From a virus, in the IMG/VR virus record IMGVR_UViG_3300034198_019998, positions 1 through 55,908 of that record: a stretch of 55,908 nt of DNA. One strand, given 5' to 3'. Both the position numbers and the translations under genes were made by a program. This document shows, one piece after another, positions 41,142 to 49,811 of this stretch. Within the stretch, counting starts at the first letter, position 1. Every line of letters starts with the position of its first letter. A model generated the notes under the pieces. The model saw nothing but the letters and a program-made list of their open reading frames with translations, was not told the DNA's origin and made no database searches.

Positions 41142-43754
41142 TTACGCCAGATTTATAGTTTCGTGGAACGCCGCGTGCAATTCAGATTTGTGGTCGCATA
41201 CAATAACTTGCGCTTCCGTGTTCTGTAACTGCTCCCCAAGATTGAGGAACAACTCTTTCATTGCTTCAATGCCCTCATCATCGATGTGGGTGCTGGGCTC
41301 GTCAAGCACGAGGAACGCGATGTCCGGGATAATCAGCTGCTGTACGGCAAGCAGGAAAGCAATGCTAACCCGCACCTTCTGCCCCCCGGAGAGTTTACTC
41401 TGGGGCATCCAGCCGCTGACGTCGGAATTGAGCTTCATGAAGCGCAATGTCACGGGCTCGTCGGGGTCTACGGCGATAACGAAGTCCGCCCCAAGCATGT
41501 TCAAGTTTTCTTGTGCAACTGGCAGCAAATTCTCATAGATGTACTGGACGTACGTCTGAGGAATCCCCTTCTTCCCAAAAACATCTTTTAAGGAACGCAT
41601 TTCTGCGATCAGTAATTGCCGTTGCTGGTCACGATCGATTTGCAACTCTATTTCATTTCTACGAATTTGCAGTTGATCGGCGTGTTCTTTGGCTTGCCTC
41701 ACGGCACCTGTTAGTTCGTTGAAAGCATTCGTGTTTTGGGTAAGTATCTCTATGACGCTTGACGCGTCGTTTGATTGCTCACTCAGGAGATCGTTTAGCT
41801 GGGGTGTGAAGTTGCCGCTTTCTACTTTCGCATCATTGACATGCTGTAAATAAATATCTTGGAGCTGCTGTGACTGCGCTTCGATTTTAGATACGTCCAG
41901 GTGTATACTGGATATTGTGTCTAGGAAGTAGGTATCATCTCGCCCTAGGTTCACTTTCTTGTATGTGCTAAGAAGCTCTTCTAATTTTAACTCTGTGACC
42001 TGCAGAGTTCCCGGGGATAGACTTTCGGCAATCTCTGCATCCGAAACAGGTATGTTTTTCAAAGCTGATTGAATTCTAGAAAGCTCTTCAACTAGCATTT
42101 GTTGTTTTTGGTGCAGCTGGTATTGCTCTCTCTCCTGATCCACAAGTAAAGCCATTCTCAAACGCATAGCTTCCATTGCTTGTAAATCTACGGGGCTCGA
42201 TGCTTGTTGAATTTTTATTACTTCTTCTTGTCTATCTACCAACATGACGTTCAGGCGTGCTATCGCAGACTCCCGCAGCTGTATGTTACCCTGCATTACT
42301 TGTAGGGCCTGAGCTGCCGCTCGGTGCTTAGAGTGCGCTGTAATCAGCATGCGGTTGGTTAGGTCTAGTTTTTCTGACCAATCCTCCGTATGTCCTGATG
42401 TACACTGACCGCATACCGGGCACGAGCCTGTATTCTGATCGTCAATATTGACAATGATTTGGAGCGCTGTAGCCTGTCCTTTCAAAGCTACAACTTCTTG
42501 ATTTGCCGCAGCTTCGAAATCTAGGTAAACTTGCATTTGCGCCTCAGAAGGAGCATCTGGAAGTTTTGGGTTACCACTCAATACTTGATCGATTTCTGGA
42601 ACTCCCACCGCAAAGTCTATGACCCCGCTAGCCAGCGCTTCTTTTATTTTAGCCAGCATCGGCATATGAAACATATGCAGTTCGCCCTGCATTTTTTCGT
42701 GCAGCTCCATCGTGGCTAAATCTTGTCTAAGCGCCGCTATATCTTTTTGTATATCTGCAGTATTTATTCCTTCAGGTATATCGCTCAGATCTTTCAGGAT
42801 AGAGTCTTCTCTTTCTTTCAAATGCTGAATATTCCTGGAAATCTCAGCAATGCGCTTATACTCCGACACATCAATAGTCGCAGAGTTAATTTGCTGTTTG
42901 ATGTCGGTAACCTTTGCTTCTATCTCCTCGAATGTTAGCTCAGGTGCATCGTCGGAACCTCCCAACGCTAAAGAAATATCTTTGGTAATTTTCTTAGCGG
43001 ACAAGATTTTATCTTGGACGGAGATATCTATATTTTTTTTCTGGGAAATAATAGACACGGCCGCGTTTTGAATTTGTGCGTATCTTTCGAAGGCTTCTTT
43101 GTCAGCCTTCCAGTTATAGCTTTGGTTCTTCTGGTTTTCCAGTTGCGCATAAGTATCTTCTGCTGCTGCGTGCTGCGCCTTTACCTCTGTATGCAAGGAA
43201 GTATAGTCACGTACCATAGTACCAAGTATGGCACTTTGCTTTTCGCATAGCGTGGATATTTTCCCCATATATCCCACCAATAGCAATTTGCTGAACAATT
43301 CCATTCGTTCGGCTGGTGTACCGAATATAAGTTTGTCCAGAGATCCTTGCGGTGGGAATATGGCGTTACTCCTGGCTTCCTTGTCTGCCTCAAATATTTC
43401 CTTGAGTTTGTCTTCCACGTCAGCTGCTGACGTGTAAATCTCCCCGTCCCATTTCAGGTGCCGCTTAGTGGTGGAACCAATTTGCCGCATGATCTCACCC
43501 TCCTTGCCGTCTTTACGAAACCATCCGGTAACTTTGGCAAAGGAGGGCGTACCCTGCTCTTCGGAAAAAGTGTTTCTCACGTACGTTTCATTCTTGTCTT
43601 CTAATTCGTTAGTAAACAAAAATTTAACCGCTGAAAGTAACGTACTTTTCCCAGAACCATTCGGCCCCATTAGCCCGAGCACAGGTACATCTATTTCCTT
43701 ATCGATGGCTTTATGCCTACCGAAATTCTCAACTTTCAAACGTGTCAGTCTCAT
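41142..43754 (-). CDS. sbcC: SbcC/Rad50-like ATPase (870 aa)
   Basis: Partner of the SbcD nuclease in processing DNA ends. Walker A LMGPNGSGKSTLLSAVKF at about residues 28-45, a long coiled coil with a zinc hook (CPVC near 445-448, followed by GQC), signature motif KLSGGQKVRVSIAF, and Walker B IAFLVLDEPSTHIDDEG are present. Arrangement equals T4 gp46. It overlaps the sbcD gene by 26 bases. Confidence 0.9.
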   Translation of the reverse strand: MRLTRLKVENFGRHKAIDKEIDVPVLGLMGPNGSGKSTLLSAVKFLFTNELEDKNETYVRNTFSEEQGTPSFAKVTGWFRKDGKEGEIMRQIGSTTKRHLKWDGEIYTSAADVEDKLKEIFEADKEARSNAIFPPQGSLDKLIFGTPAERMELFSKLLLVGYMGKISTLCEKQSAILGTMVRDYTSLHTEVKAQHAAAEDTYAQLENQKNQSYNWKADKEAFERYAQIQNAAVSIISQKKNIDISVQDKILSAKKITKDISLALGGSDDAPELTFEEIEAKVTDIKQQINSATIDVSEYKRIAEISRNIQHLKEREDSILKDLSDIPEGINTADIQKDIAALRQDLATMELHEKMQGELHMFHMPMLAKIKEALASGVIDFAVGVPEIDQVLSGNPKLPDAPSEAQMQVYLDFEAAANQEVVALKGQATALQIIVNIDDQNTGSCPVCGQCTSGHTEDWSEKLDLTNRMLITAHSKHRAAAQALQVMQGNIQLRESAIARLNVMLVDRQEEVIKIQQASSPVDLQAMEAMRLRMALLVDQEREQYQLHQKQQMLVEELSRIQSALKNIPVSDAEIAESLSPGTLQVTELKLEELLSTYKKVNLGRDDTYFLDTISSIHLDVSKIEAQSQQLQDIYLQHVNDAKVESGNFTPQLNDLLSEQSNDASSVIEILTQNTNAFNELTGAVRQAKEHADQLQIRRNEIELQIDRDQQRQLLIAEMRSLKDVFGKKGIPQTYVQYIYENLLPVAQENLNMLGADFVIAVDPDEPVTLRFMKLNSDVSGWMPQSKLSGGQKVRVSIAFLLAVQQLIIPDIAFLVLDEPSTHIDDEGIEAMKELFLNLGEQLQNTEAQVIVCDHKSELHAAFHETINLA

Positions 43755-44883
43755 GCATTTCTATTTTTGAGTTTATATACTCACTTAGCAAATCCCTGTG
43801 AGGCGCATCCGGATGCACCAATCGCATTGCCAGTGTGTATAGATCTGTCTTTGGGTCGATATAATTCTCCACGAAGTCAGCGGGAGACTTTATGTGGTTT
43901 GCATCTAACGTTTCCGATCCTAAGCCAAGAAGCTTGTTCGCGTTTACGTCTGAGAATGCTGCGCATCGAAGAATAGACTTAGTGCCTGCGGTGACCGTCA
44001 TAAAAGCCATAGGTACGTTCACCATTCTTCTGTCGTACTTCACGACAATAATAGGATCTTGCTTTACGCATTTTTGTACATCCTGCAGTGCAGTGTCCAG
44101 GGCAATGTCGTCCCGTATTTGGTAGAACTTAGCTTCTCTAGTAGCGATGCTAAGTGTACGTGCTGGCAATGTAACCTGTAGCTTCCCGTCCTCAAACTCA
44201 AACAACGTGACATATTTCTCTATGTTCTCGTTACTCGAACACAGCTCCACAGACCCCGGGTAACCGATTACTGTGCCGTTAACAATTCTGTAAACGTTGG
44301 TGTGAATATCCCCAAGAAGTACGGCCTGGTATTTATCGCAAGGATAGTCTGCGATTGATAGGGATTCTTCTGAAGCTTGAAAAGCTGCAAACTCCTTTAC
44401 CAATTCGTGCGACATCAATATATCCGCCTCAGGCCAACTGGCCTGCTGGTCTCTGAACAATTTAGATCCTTTGTAAGGGGCGCCGTACAATGTTATTTCA
44501 GTACCGGGTATGGTGAGAAACTTGTCGTCCGCATCGATAATCCCGTAGATCTTCTTGTCACTGCGAGCACCATTAGTCTCCTCATCCACCAGACTGATCC
44601 AGCTAGGACTGGCCAGATCGTGGTTTCCGCTGATCACATACATTGGTATTTTTGCTTCCTGCAATCGTCTGTCGATTTCTACCAAGTCCCGTATATTTTT
44701 GGAGCTTGGTCTTTTGTTGTTCAGGATATCTCCAGAATTACATATAGCATTTACCCCATGCCCCATGGCAATGTCCAGTACATTGAATGCCGCCTTTGTG
44801 AAGTCGTCTCCTCTGGCTACAGTCGAATACTGACTATCACGTAGATGCCAGTCCGCTGTATGTAGTATCTTGCAATTCGCCAT
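43729..44883 (-). CDS. sbcD: SbcD/Mre11-like nuclease (384 aa)
   Basis: A metallophosphoesterase-type exo/endonuclease. The motifs ILHTADWHLRDS (I), CNSGDILNN (II), YVISGNHDLASP (III), DILMSHE (IV) and VLLGDIHTN (V) are in order with metal-binding D, H and N residues. With SbcC it should open DNA ends for RecA-driven recombination, as T4 gp47 does. It overlaps RNase H by 47 bases. Confidence 0.9.
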   Translation of the reverse strand: MANCKILHTADWHLRDSQYSTVARGDDFTKAAFNVLDIAMGHGVNAICNSGDILNNKRPSSKNIRDLVEIDRRLQEAKIPMYVISGNHDLASPSWISLVDEETNGARSDKKIYGIIDADDKFLTIPGTEITLYGAPYKGSKLFRDQQASWPEADILMSHELVKEFAAFQASEESLSIADYPCDKYQAVLLGDIHTNVYRIVNGTVIGYPGSVELCSSNENIEKYVTLFEFEDGKLQVTLPARTLSIATREAKFYQIRDDIALDTALQDVQKCVKQDPIIVVKYDRRMVNVPMAFMTVTAGTKSILRCAAFSDVNANKLLGLGSETLDANHIKSPADFVENYIDPKTDLYTLAMRLVHPDAPHRDLLSEYINSKIEMHETDTFES

Positions 44884-45433
44884 GCGCTTGTTCTGTTTGT
44901 AAAATTTCCATGTATTCTTTAATTAGAATTCTCGCCTCACTAGCAAGCCTGTCCACGTAAGCGTGGGTAGTTGTACTGTTGCGGGCGATCACATAAGGTG
45001 TAACCAAGAATATTTTTTCGTAATATTCGTACCTTGCCCACAGGTCTCCTTGCTTCTTGCGCTGGTAAACCGTGGTACCATCCTCTTGCCTCCATACGGA
45101 AAGCGCCAGGGATTCCCGGTCTGTGACCCAGCCAACCGTAAGCTTCCTAGGGCGCTGCTCTAAGGCAGCATAATCTGAAGGGGATTTCCATTGCATCATT
45201 TCTACGATGCTCTGTAACCCATTTAGTAAACCTTCAAACTCCGCCCTGTCGGTGGACGTATTGGAATAGGCCGCGAGATGTATCGCGCGTTTTTTATGGG
45301 AGTTACTTTGCACCAGGCAAGCACTACCCCCATACCCGTCCGCGTGACCGGACCCATCCGTGTATAAAATAAAGTCGTGAGTGTTGGGGTCAGGGTATAA
45401 CTCCCTGATCCGCGCGTGTATCTGCTGCGGCAT
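44837..45433 (-). CDS. rnhA: ribonuclease H-like protein (198 aa)
   Basis: Removes RNA from RNA-DNA hybrids, probably Okazaki primers. FILYTDGSGHADGYGG (first Asp), STDRAEFEGLLNGL (Glu), WVTDRESLALS (second Asp) and HAYVDRLASEAR (H and final Asp) match RNase HI in order. The catalytic four are therefore present. The final 30 residues extend past the domain. It completes the recombination and replication cluster. Confidence 0.85.
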   Translation of the reverse strand: MPQQIHARIRELYPDPNTHDFILYTDGSGHADGYGGSACLVQSNSHKKRAIHLAAYSNTSTDRAEFEGLLNGLQSIVEMMQWKSPSDYAALEQRPRKLTVGWVTDRESLALSVWRQEDGTTVYQRKKQGDLWARYEYYEKIFLVTPYVIARNSTTTHAYVDRLASEARILIKEYMEILQTEQAHGELQDTTYSGLAST

Positions 45434-45839
45434 CGTCTTCGTTCATTCGGTCCACATCCAATGCCAGTCCGAGTTCACTCTCAAACATGGGCAGCGGGGG
45501 ACGAGGTAAAATATTTTGTACGTTCTCTTGCACGTAATCGTGGAAGCGTCGGAACAGAGGCAATAGCATGCTGTTCTGTACGACTTCTTGAAACTGCTGA
45601 GGAATAACAGACTTATTTTCCTGGCGCATCGCGGCCGGGAACGAGGAGTTTCCTTTTATCTGGAACACCTCCCCGTCTGCACCTAGCAGGCGGATATCAT
45701 ACACCAAGGACAAATCGTCTTGTTCTAGAAACTCTAAAAAAAGCGCCAGCCTTTCAGGAGTTAAAGCGGTCTCTGACAGTTTTGGCTGGTGCGGTTCGTC
45801 TTGGCTTTTCTTCCGACGAGGTGTTGGGTTGTTGCTCAT
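45390..45839 (-). CDS. hypothetical protein (149 aa)
   Basis: MSNNPTPRRKKSQDEPHQ is a basic disordered head; the rest is helical and acidic (LEFLEQDDLSLVYDIRLL). It overlaps RNase H by 44 bases and is the first gene of the long minus-strand run, facing terL across 136 bases that must carry divergent promoters. No domain recognised. Confidence 0.6.
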   Translation of the reverse strand: MSNNPTPRRKKSQDEPHQPKLSETALTPERLALFLEFLEQDDLSLVYDIRLLGADGEVFQIKGNSSFPAAMRQENKSVIPQQFQEVVQNSMLLPLFRRFHDYVQENVQNILPRPPLPMFESELGLALDVDRMNEDDAAADTRADQGVIP

Positions 45840-45849
45840 TTTCTAACAC

Positions 45850-45878
45850 TTGACTGGTTTCTACAGGTACCATATCCT
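45850..45878 (+). promoter_or_regulatory. sigma70-like promoter for terL
   Basis: TTGACT (45850-45855), a 17-base spacer and TATCCT (45873-45878) on the plus strand, about 100 bases above terL. A spaced inverted repeat GGTAC...GTACC (45866-45884) covers the -10 region and may be an operator. Confidence 0.4.
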
Positions 45879-45975
45879 TGTACCATTTGACATGACGCAG
45901 TCTCGGTGCGCGAAATTGATTTGCGCTCCGTGCATCCAGGTACTTAACTGGAGAATTTGAATCAGCCACTCCTGT

Positions 45976-47847
45976 ATGTACATCGATATTAACTGGGAAG
46001 CAAGAACGAACGGTACATTTCGCCACAAACTTGACCAGCTCATTTCAGAAATTGATCTTAATGAGCGTAAAGGAAGTCCGAGCGCCTTGGAACGCGTTAA
46101 TCAGCTCACCATCGATGTGTACAGGCACTGTCACTACAATCCTGGGTTTCTAGTTCCTTATTTCTTCCCGCATTTCCATCCTTCGGTGAGCAAGGCGACA
46201 CCCTTGACCCTACAAGATCGTCCGTATGCGTTTGCAATTTTCTACTTTCAAATTGGGGGCTTTATCGTTTTCCGTGCCTCTCGTCAGATCGGTAAATCGA
46301 CGAGTATCGCCGCAAGGCAGCTGGTGAACGCCCACATTATCAGAAAATACAAAAGTCTTTACATTACACCGCACCAGGAGTTCTTGACTACCTATGCAAA
46401 CCGCTTACGCGATATGGAGCGGGAGTTTAGATTTGGATCTCGAAAGCATCCAGACTTAAGGAATAACCTAAAGTACAAAGAGCTTGATAATGGAAGCACG
46501 ATAACTTTGGTGAAATGTCTTACAGACTCTGCGGAAGCTCGTTCTAAAACTTCGGATGAGTTACTATACGACGAGTACCAATTACTGGACCCGGAACTGG
46601 AGCCGGACATTGAACAAACGCAAAAGGCGTCTAAAATGCCGTCCACAGTTTATGCGGGTACCAGTACCACTATCGATTCTCCGCTAGAATGCCGTTATCA
46701 AGAATCCAGCATGGCCATGTGGCACATTCGCGCAGGCGATGGTAAAAACTGGATTAACTGTGGTAACGAGGAGGAAGTACTCAAGATCATTCGCCCGGAA
46801 GGTCCTACCTGTCCCTGGACTGGACGTCGCTTAGACGTGACCGACGGTACTTTCGTACATGCGAATCAGTCTATGCAATACGAAAACCAAATTGGTTTCC
46901 ATATTCCACAGATCATCATTCCTGAGTACGCGAACGATATCGTCAAATGGCGAGAAATCTGGCGAGTATATAAAAAATATGACCACAAGAAATTTCTTCA
47001 GGAAGTTCTTGGTATCCCTACTGAAGAGGGCGCGAGAGAAATAACGCTTCAGGATATCCAGCGCATGTGTGCATTACCGGAACTTCCTGAGACGCTAATG
47101 AAGCGTGCTAAGTCAAACTACTATCGCCATATCATCAGCGGGTGTGACTGGGGTGGATCTGATTACAATCCTGCAGACCGCACCAAAGTTTCCTACACAG
47201 TTCACGCCATCCTCGGTATCACTACTGACTGGAAAGTGCATGTGCTCTTTATGCGCCGCTACAGCGGTATGGATTACAGATCCATATCTTCGCAAATTGC
47301 CGAGGATCACAAACGCTATGAAGGCAACGCCATAGGATCGGACTATGGCGTTGGTGGTGCTTATAACATGCTTCTGAGGGAATCCGGATGTGTCAATGTA
47401 GAAAGGCACCTGATATTCCAATATACCGCTCCGAACACGGCACCATTGGCACAGCCCTCAAACTCGGCGCTGTATAACCACTGGTGCCTTAACCGTACAG
47501 AATCGCTCACTGAGCTGTTCCGTGCGGTGCGTGAGGGAGATATTCTATGCTACCCGTTCGAGGAGGCCAAAGATCACCTTATGGATTTCCTCAACTTATA
47601 TCGTGTTCCCTCTGAGAACGCCGGTGGTCGCACAGGCTTTCTTTACAGAAGGCACGGCGCTAAACCTGACGATACCATCCACGCCATTAATTTTGCCTAC
47701 GCCATCGCCCGTCTTTACATGAAGCATCCAATTATGCACGATAAAGCGCTGGAAGTTACTGTACAAAGAAACCTTGGGGTTCTTTCGGGCGGCGGAGACG
47801 GCGACCTATTTGGGGGCTGGCCTCAGGGGGGACTGATCAAGGGCTGA
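45976..47847 (+). CDS. terL: terminase large subunit (623 aa)
   Basis: Packages DNA through the portal using ATP and cuts the concatemer. Walker A FRASRQIGKSTSIA at about 99-112, Walker B DELLYDEYQ at 194-202, and RNase H-type nuclease aspartates in ISGCDWGGSDY (D391), AIGSDYGVGG (D456) and the DDTIHAINFAYA region. At 623 residues it is a typical TerL. It is on the plus strand, unlike the portal gene, and no small terminase is evident beside it. Start ATG has no strong ribosome-binding site. Confidence 0.9.
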   Translation: MYIDINWEARTNGTFRHKLDQLISEIDLNERKGSPSALERVNQLTIDVYRHCHYNPGFLVPYFFPHFHPSVSKATPLTLQDRPYAFAIFYFQIGGFIVFRASRQIGKSTSIAARQLVNAHIIRKYKSLYITPHQEFLTTYANRLRDMEREFRFGSRKHPDLRNNLKYKELDNGSTITLVKCLTDSAEARSKTSDELLYDEYQLLDPELEPDIEQTQKASKMPSTVYAGTSTTIDSPLECRYQESSMAMWHIRAGDGKNWINCGNEEEVLKIIRPEGPTCPWTGRRLDVTDGTFVHANQSMQYENQIGFHIPQIIIPEYANDIVKWREIWRVYKKYDHKKFLQEVLGIPTEEGAREITLQDIQRMCALPELPETLMKRAKSNYYRHIISGCDWGGSDYNPADRTKVSYTVHAILGITTDWKVHVLFMRRYSGMDYRSISSQIAEDHKRYEGNAIGSDYGVGGAYNMLLRESGCVNVERHLIFQYTAPNTAPLAQPSNSALYNHWCLNRTESLTELFRAVREGDILCYPFEEAKDHLMDFLNLYRVPSENAGGRTGFLYRRHGAKPDDTIHAINFAYAIARLYMKHPIMHDKALEVTVQRNLGVLSGGGDGDLFGGWPQGGLIKG

Positions 47848-47924
47848 ATTTGCTTCCGTACTTCTGAAGCAGATCAAGGATAGAAACAGTCTTAGCCCCG
47901 GAAGCCACTACTGGCACTTCGGCT

Positions 47925-48635
47925 TCATGCCGTTGGGACTGAGCTATATAACGTTCCGTTTGACGGATAGGACGGCGCCGACTGGGCTTCTTGTTGTTGT
48001 CCATTTTCTTGTTCAATCATTCCGCTCTCATCGTGAGCTGGAGTCAAATCTACCAAAGCAAGCTTCCGTATAATTGCTTCTTCTATACCTAAAAGACGCA
48101 TGTCTTCGAACATCTCGGCTCTGGCTTCGGCCACATACTGTTCGTAGGCAGGCACGACTGATGTTTCTTCGACATTTAGTTCTTCGGCTTGCTCGGCCAC
48201 GGTTTGATCAATTACCGCTAATATTTCCTTGGCGAACTCTGGTTGGTCGTCTCTGTTGAGTTCGACCTCGTAAATTCCCCAAAGCATTTCCGGTACTGTC
48301 AGGTCTTCCATTAAACCGTCTACAAGGTCCCCAAGGTCTCCCTGGGAAAGCGACATGCAGATAGCAGTGAAAGCTACAGGATCGTCGTAGAATGCGTCAG
48401 TGCTGATAGCCAGCATCAGCGCATTCAACTTGTTTTCATTTTCTTCCGGTACCGTTACCCGGAAGTCTTCTCGAACACGTCCCCACAGTTCGACCGGGTC
48501 CATTGCTTCTGTATCTTCGTCGCCATACAGTTCATCGCCGTAGGCTGTCAAGACCATCGCATGTAAAACGGTCGCGGATGTATTTACGTTCGAAAATAAA
48601 TCTCCGGACGTACGTATGTCCCATGGGTAACGCAT
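47925..48635 (-). CDS. hypothetical acidic protein (236 aa)
   Basis: MRYPWDIRTSGDLFSNVNTS; then a long helical, very acidic protein (YGDELYGDEDTEAMDPVELW) with a glutamine/serine tail. No domain recognised. It lies 7 bases below the 373-residue gene and is convergent with terL across 77 bases that hold no clear terminator. Possibly a structural or scaffold-type protein. Confidence 0.6.
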   Translation of the reverse strand: MRYPWDIRTSGDLFSNVNTSATVLHAMVLTAYGDELYGDEDTEAMDPVELWGRVREDFRVTVPEENENKLNALMLAISTDAFYDDPVAFTAICMSLSQGDLGDLVDGLMEDLTVPEMLWGIYEVELNRDDQPEFAKEILAVIDQTVAEQAEELNVEETSVVPAYEQYVAEARAEMFEDMRLLGIEEAIIRKLALVDLTPAHDESGMIEQENGQQQEAQSAPSYPSNGTLYSSVPTA

Positions 48636-48642
48636 TCTAAAA

Positions 48643-49764
48643 TCACACTGCGTTGTTTAACACAATTTCTAAAAGTCTTTTCTGCTGCCACACAGGGAGA
48701 TCGGCCAAACTATTACTGTAGTCTGTGGCTGCGTATTTCTCGCGCATGAGATGCCCCACTCCGTCCAGTACGGATGCGATAGCCGTGTTAGCTTCGTCGG
48801 AGAACATGCGTTGCACTGCCTGCTTGACCGACTGCCCATCCTGGTCGTAAACCGCAGCGACAAACTCCTCTGCAGGAATCATGACGCCGTGCAGCACTAC
48901 GTGCGTGTTGGCAATCTTCTCTAAGTCTTGGTGCCGCATGCCCGTGTAGAAGCAATCGTAAGGACTTGGAATCAGCATGCCGTTGGCTTGCTTGCGATAG
49001 TCGATACCGTGCTGTTCGTCCAGGAGCAACCATAAGTCTGCAGCCTGCTTCGTTGCTTCGTCCGTACCTGCTTCCGCTGCTAGGCTTGCGCATTGCTTGT
49101 AGATCTCCAAACCTTCTTCGGAAACGCCAGCAAGTTTGCGGGTGTAAAGTAAAGTCTCTGCGTAACCGGGATTGGGATAGCGAAGCTCTCCAGCTTGCTG
49201 CACGGTCCAAGGAATCGAAGACAGAGGAACTTCGTTCTCGTGCGCAGCTTTCATGATATTGATTGCCCCCGTACGAAACAAATCAATAGGCATGCGATCT
49301 TCTGCGAAATCCTGGTCAATATTGACTGCCGCCTCTTTGACCTCTTCCGCATTGTTAAGCGGGTAGTAAGATCCTACTTCTGTTTCATTCCACTGAATTT
49401 GCACCGCCCACTTCTCTTGCGTCTGAGGCTCTTCTGTGGCGCTCTTGGTATGGTTAAAGACAGAAACTATCGCTTCGAGGTCTTTTTCGATTTGATGGAA
49501 TGCGCAAGCTTGCTTGGTCCGCTCCCAGACTTTATCGTCGGTGTGACCATTACCTGCTAGATAAATTGCGCTGAGCAGTGCTGCGGCTTTATTGTGCACG
49601 GGATGTAAGCGGTGCGCCTGGTCTGCAAATGCTGAGATATGCAGGCGATCCAGATCTTCTGGGGTAATTACCGTTGCTTGTTTGACATACTCAGGCAATC
49701 CTACCTGGGTATCTGCGTAGTAAATTGCTGTCGGATTATTATCGCGCACGAAGTCCTTGTCCAT
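48643..49764 (-). CDS. putative virion-associated protein (373 aa)
   Basis: A helical protein with repeated K-x-A motifs: YVKQATVI, TKQACAF, IMKAAHE, TKQAADLW, YRKQANG, VKQAVQRM. These resemble the motifs in the 8553-21290 operon, suggesting it belongs to the same virion set. No enzyme motif. Its promoter (49771-49799) gives an almost leaderless transcript. Confidence 0.6.
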   Translation of the reverse strand: MDKDFVRDNNPTAIYYADTQVGLPEYVKQATVITPEDLDRLHISAFADQAHRLHPVHNKAAALLSAIYLAGNGHTDDKVWERTKQACAFHQIEKDLEAIVSVFNHTKSATEEPQTQEKWAVQIQWNETEVGSYYPLNNAEEVKEAAVNIDQDFAEDRMPIDLFRTGAINIMKAAHENEVPLSSIPWTVQQAGELRYPNPGYAETLLYTRKLAGVSEEGLEIYKQCASLAAEAGTDEATKQAADLWLLLDEQHGIDYRKQANGMLIPSPYDCFYTGMRHQDLEKIANTHVVLHGVMIPAEEFVAAVYDQDGQSVKQAVQRMFSDEANTAIASVLDGVGHLMREKYAATDYSNSLADLPVWQQKRLLEIVLNNAV

Positions 49765-49770
49765 GTTACA

Positions 49771-49799
49771 ATTTTCGTTGAACTTTATTGAATGGTCAA
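49771..49799 (-). promoter_or_regulatory. sigma70-like promoter for 373-aa gene
   Basis: TTGACC (49794-49799), 17-base spacer and GAAAAT (49771-49776) on the minus strand, six bases from the start codon. The near-leaderless arrangement repeats that at 21303-21332. Confidence 0.35.
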
Positions 49800-49811
49800 G
49801 CTTAACTCAGT

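Noticed and set aside
45754-46043. Minus-strand frames (45754-46026 and 45861-46043) across the terL start
   Set aside because: They overlap both terL and the 149-residue gene and cover the divergent promoter region, with no motif or ribosome-binding site.
47848-47924. Bidirectional terminator between terL and 47925
   Set aside because: Only a 6-base stem with no T-run is visible.
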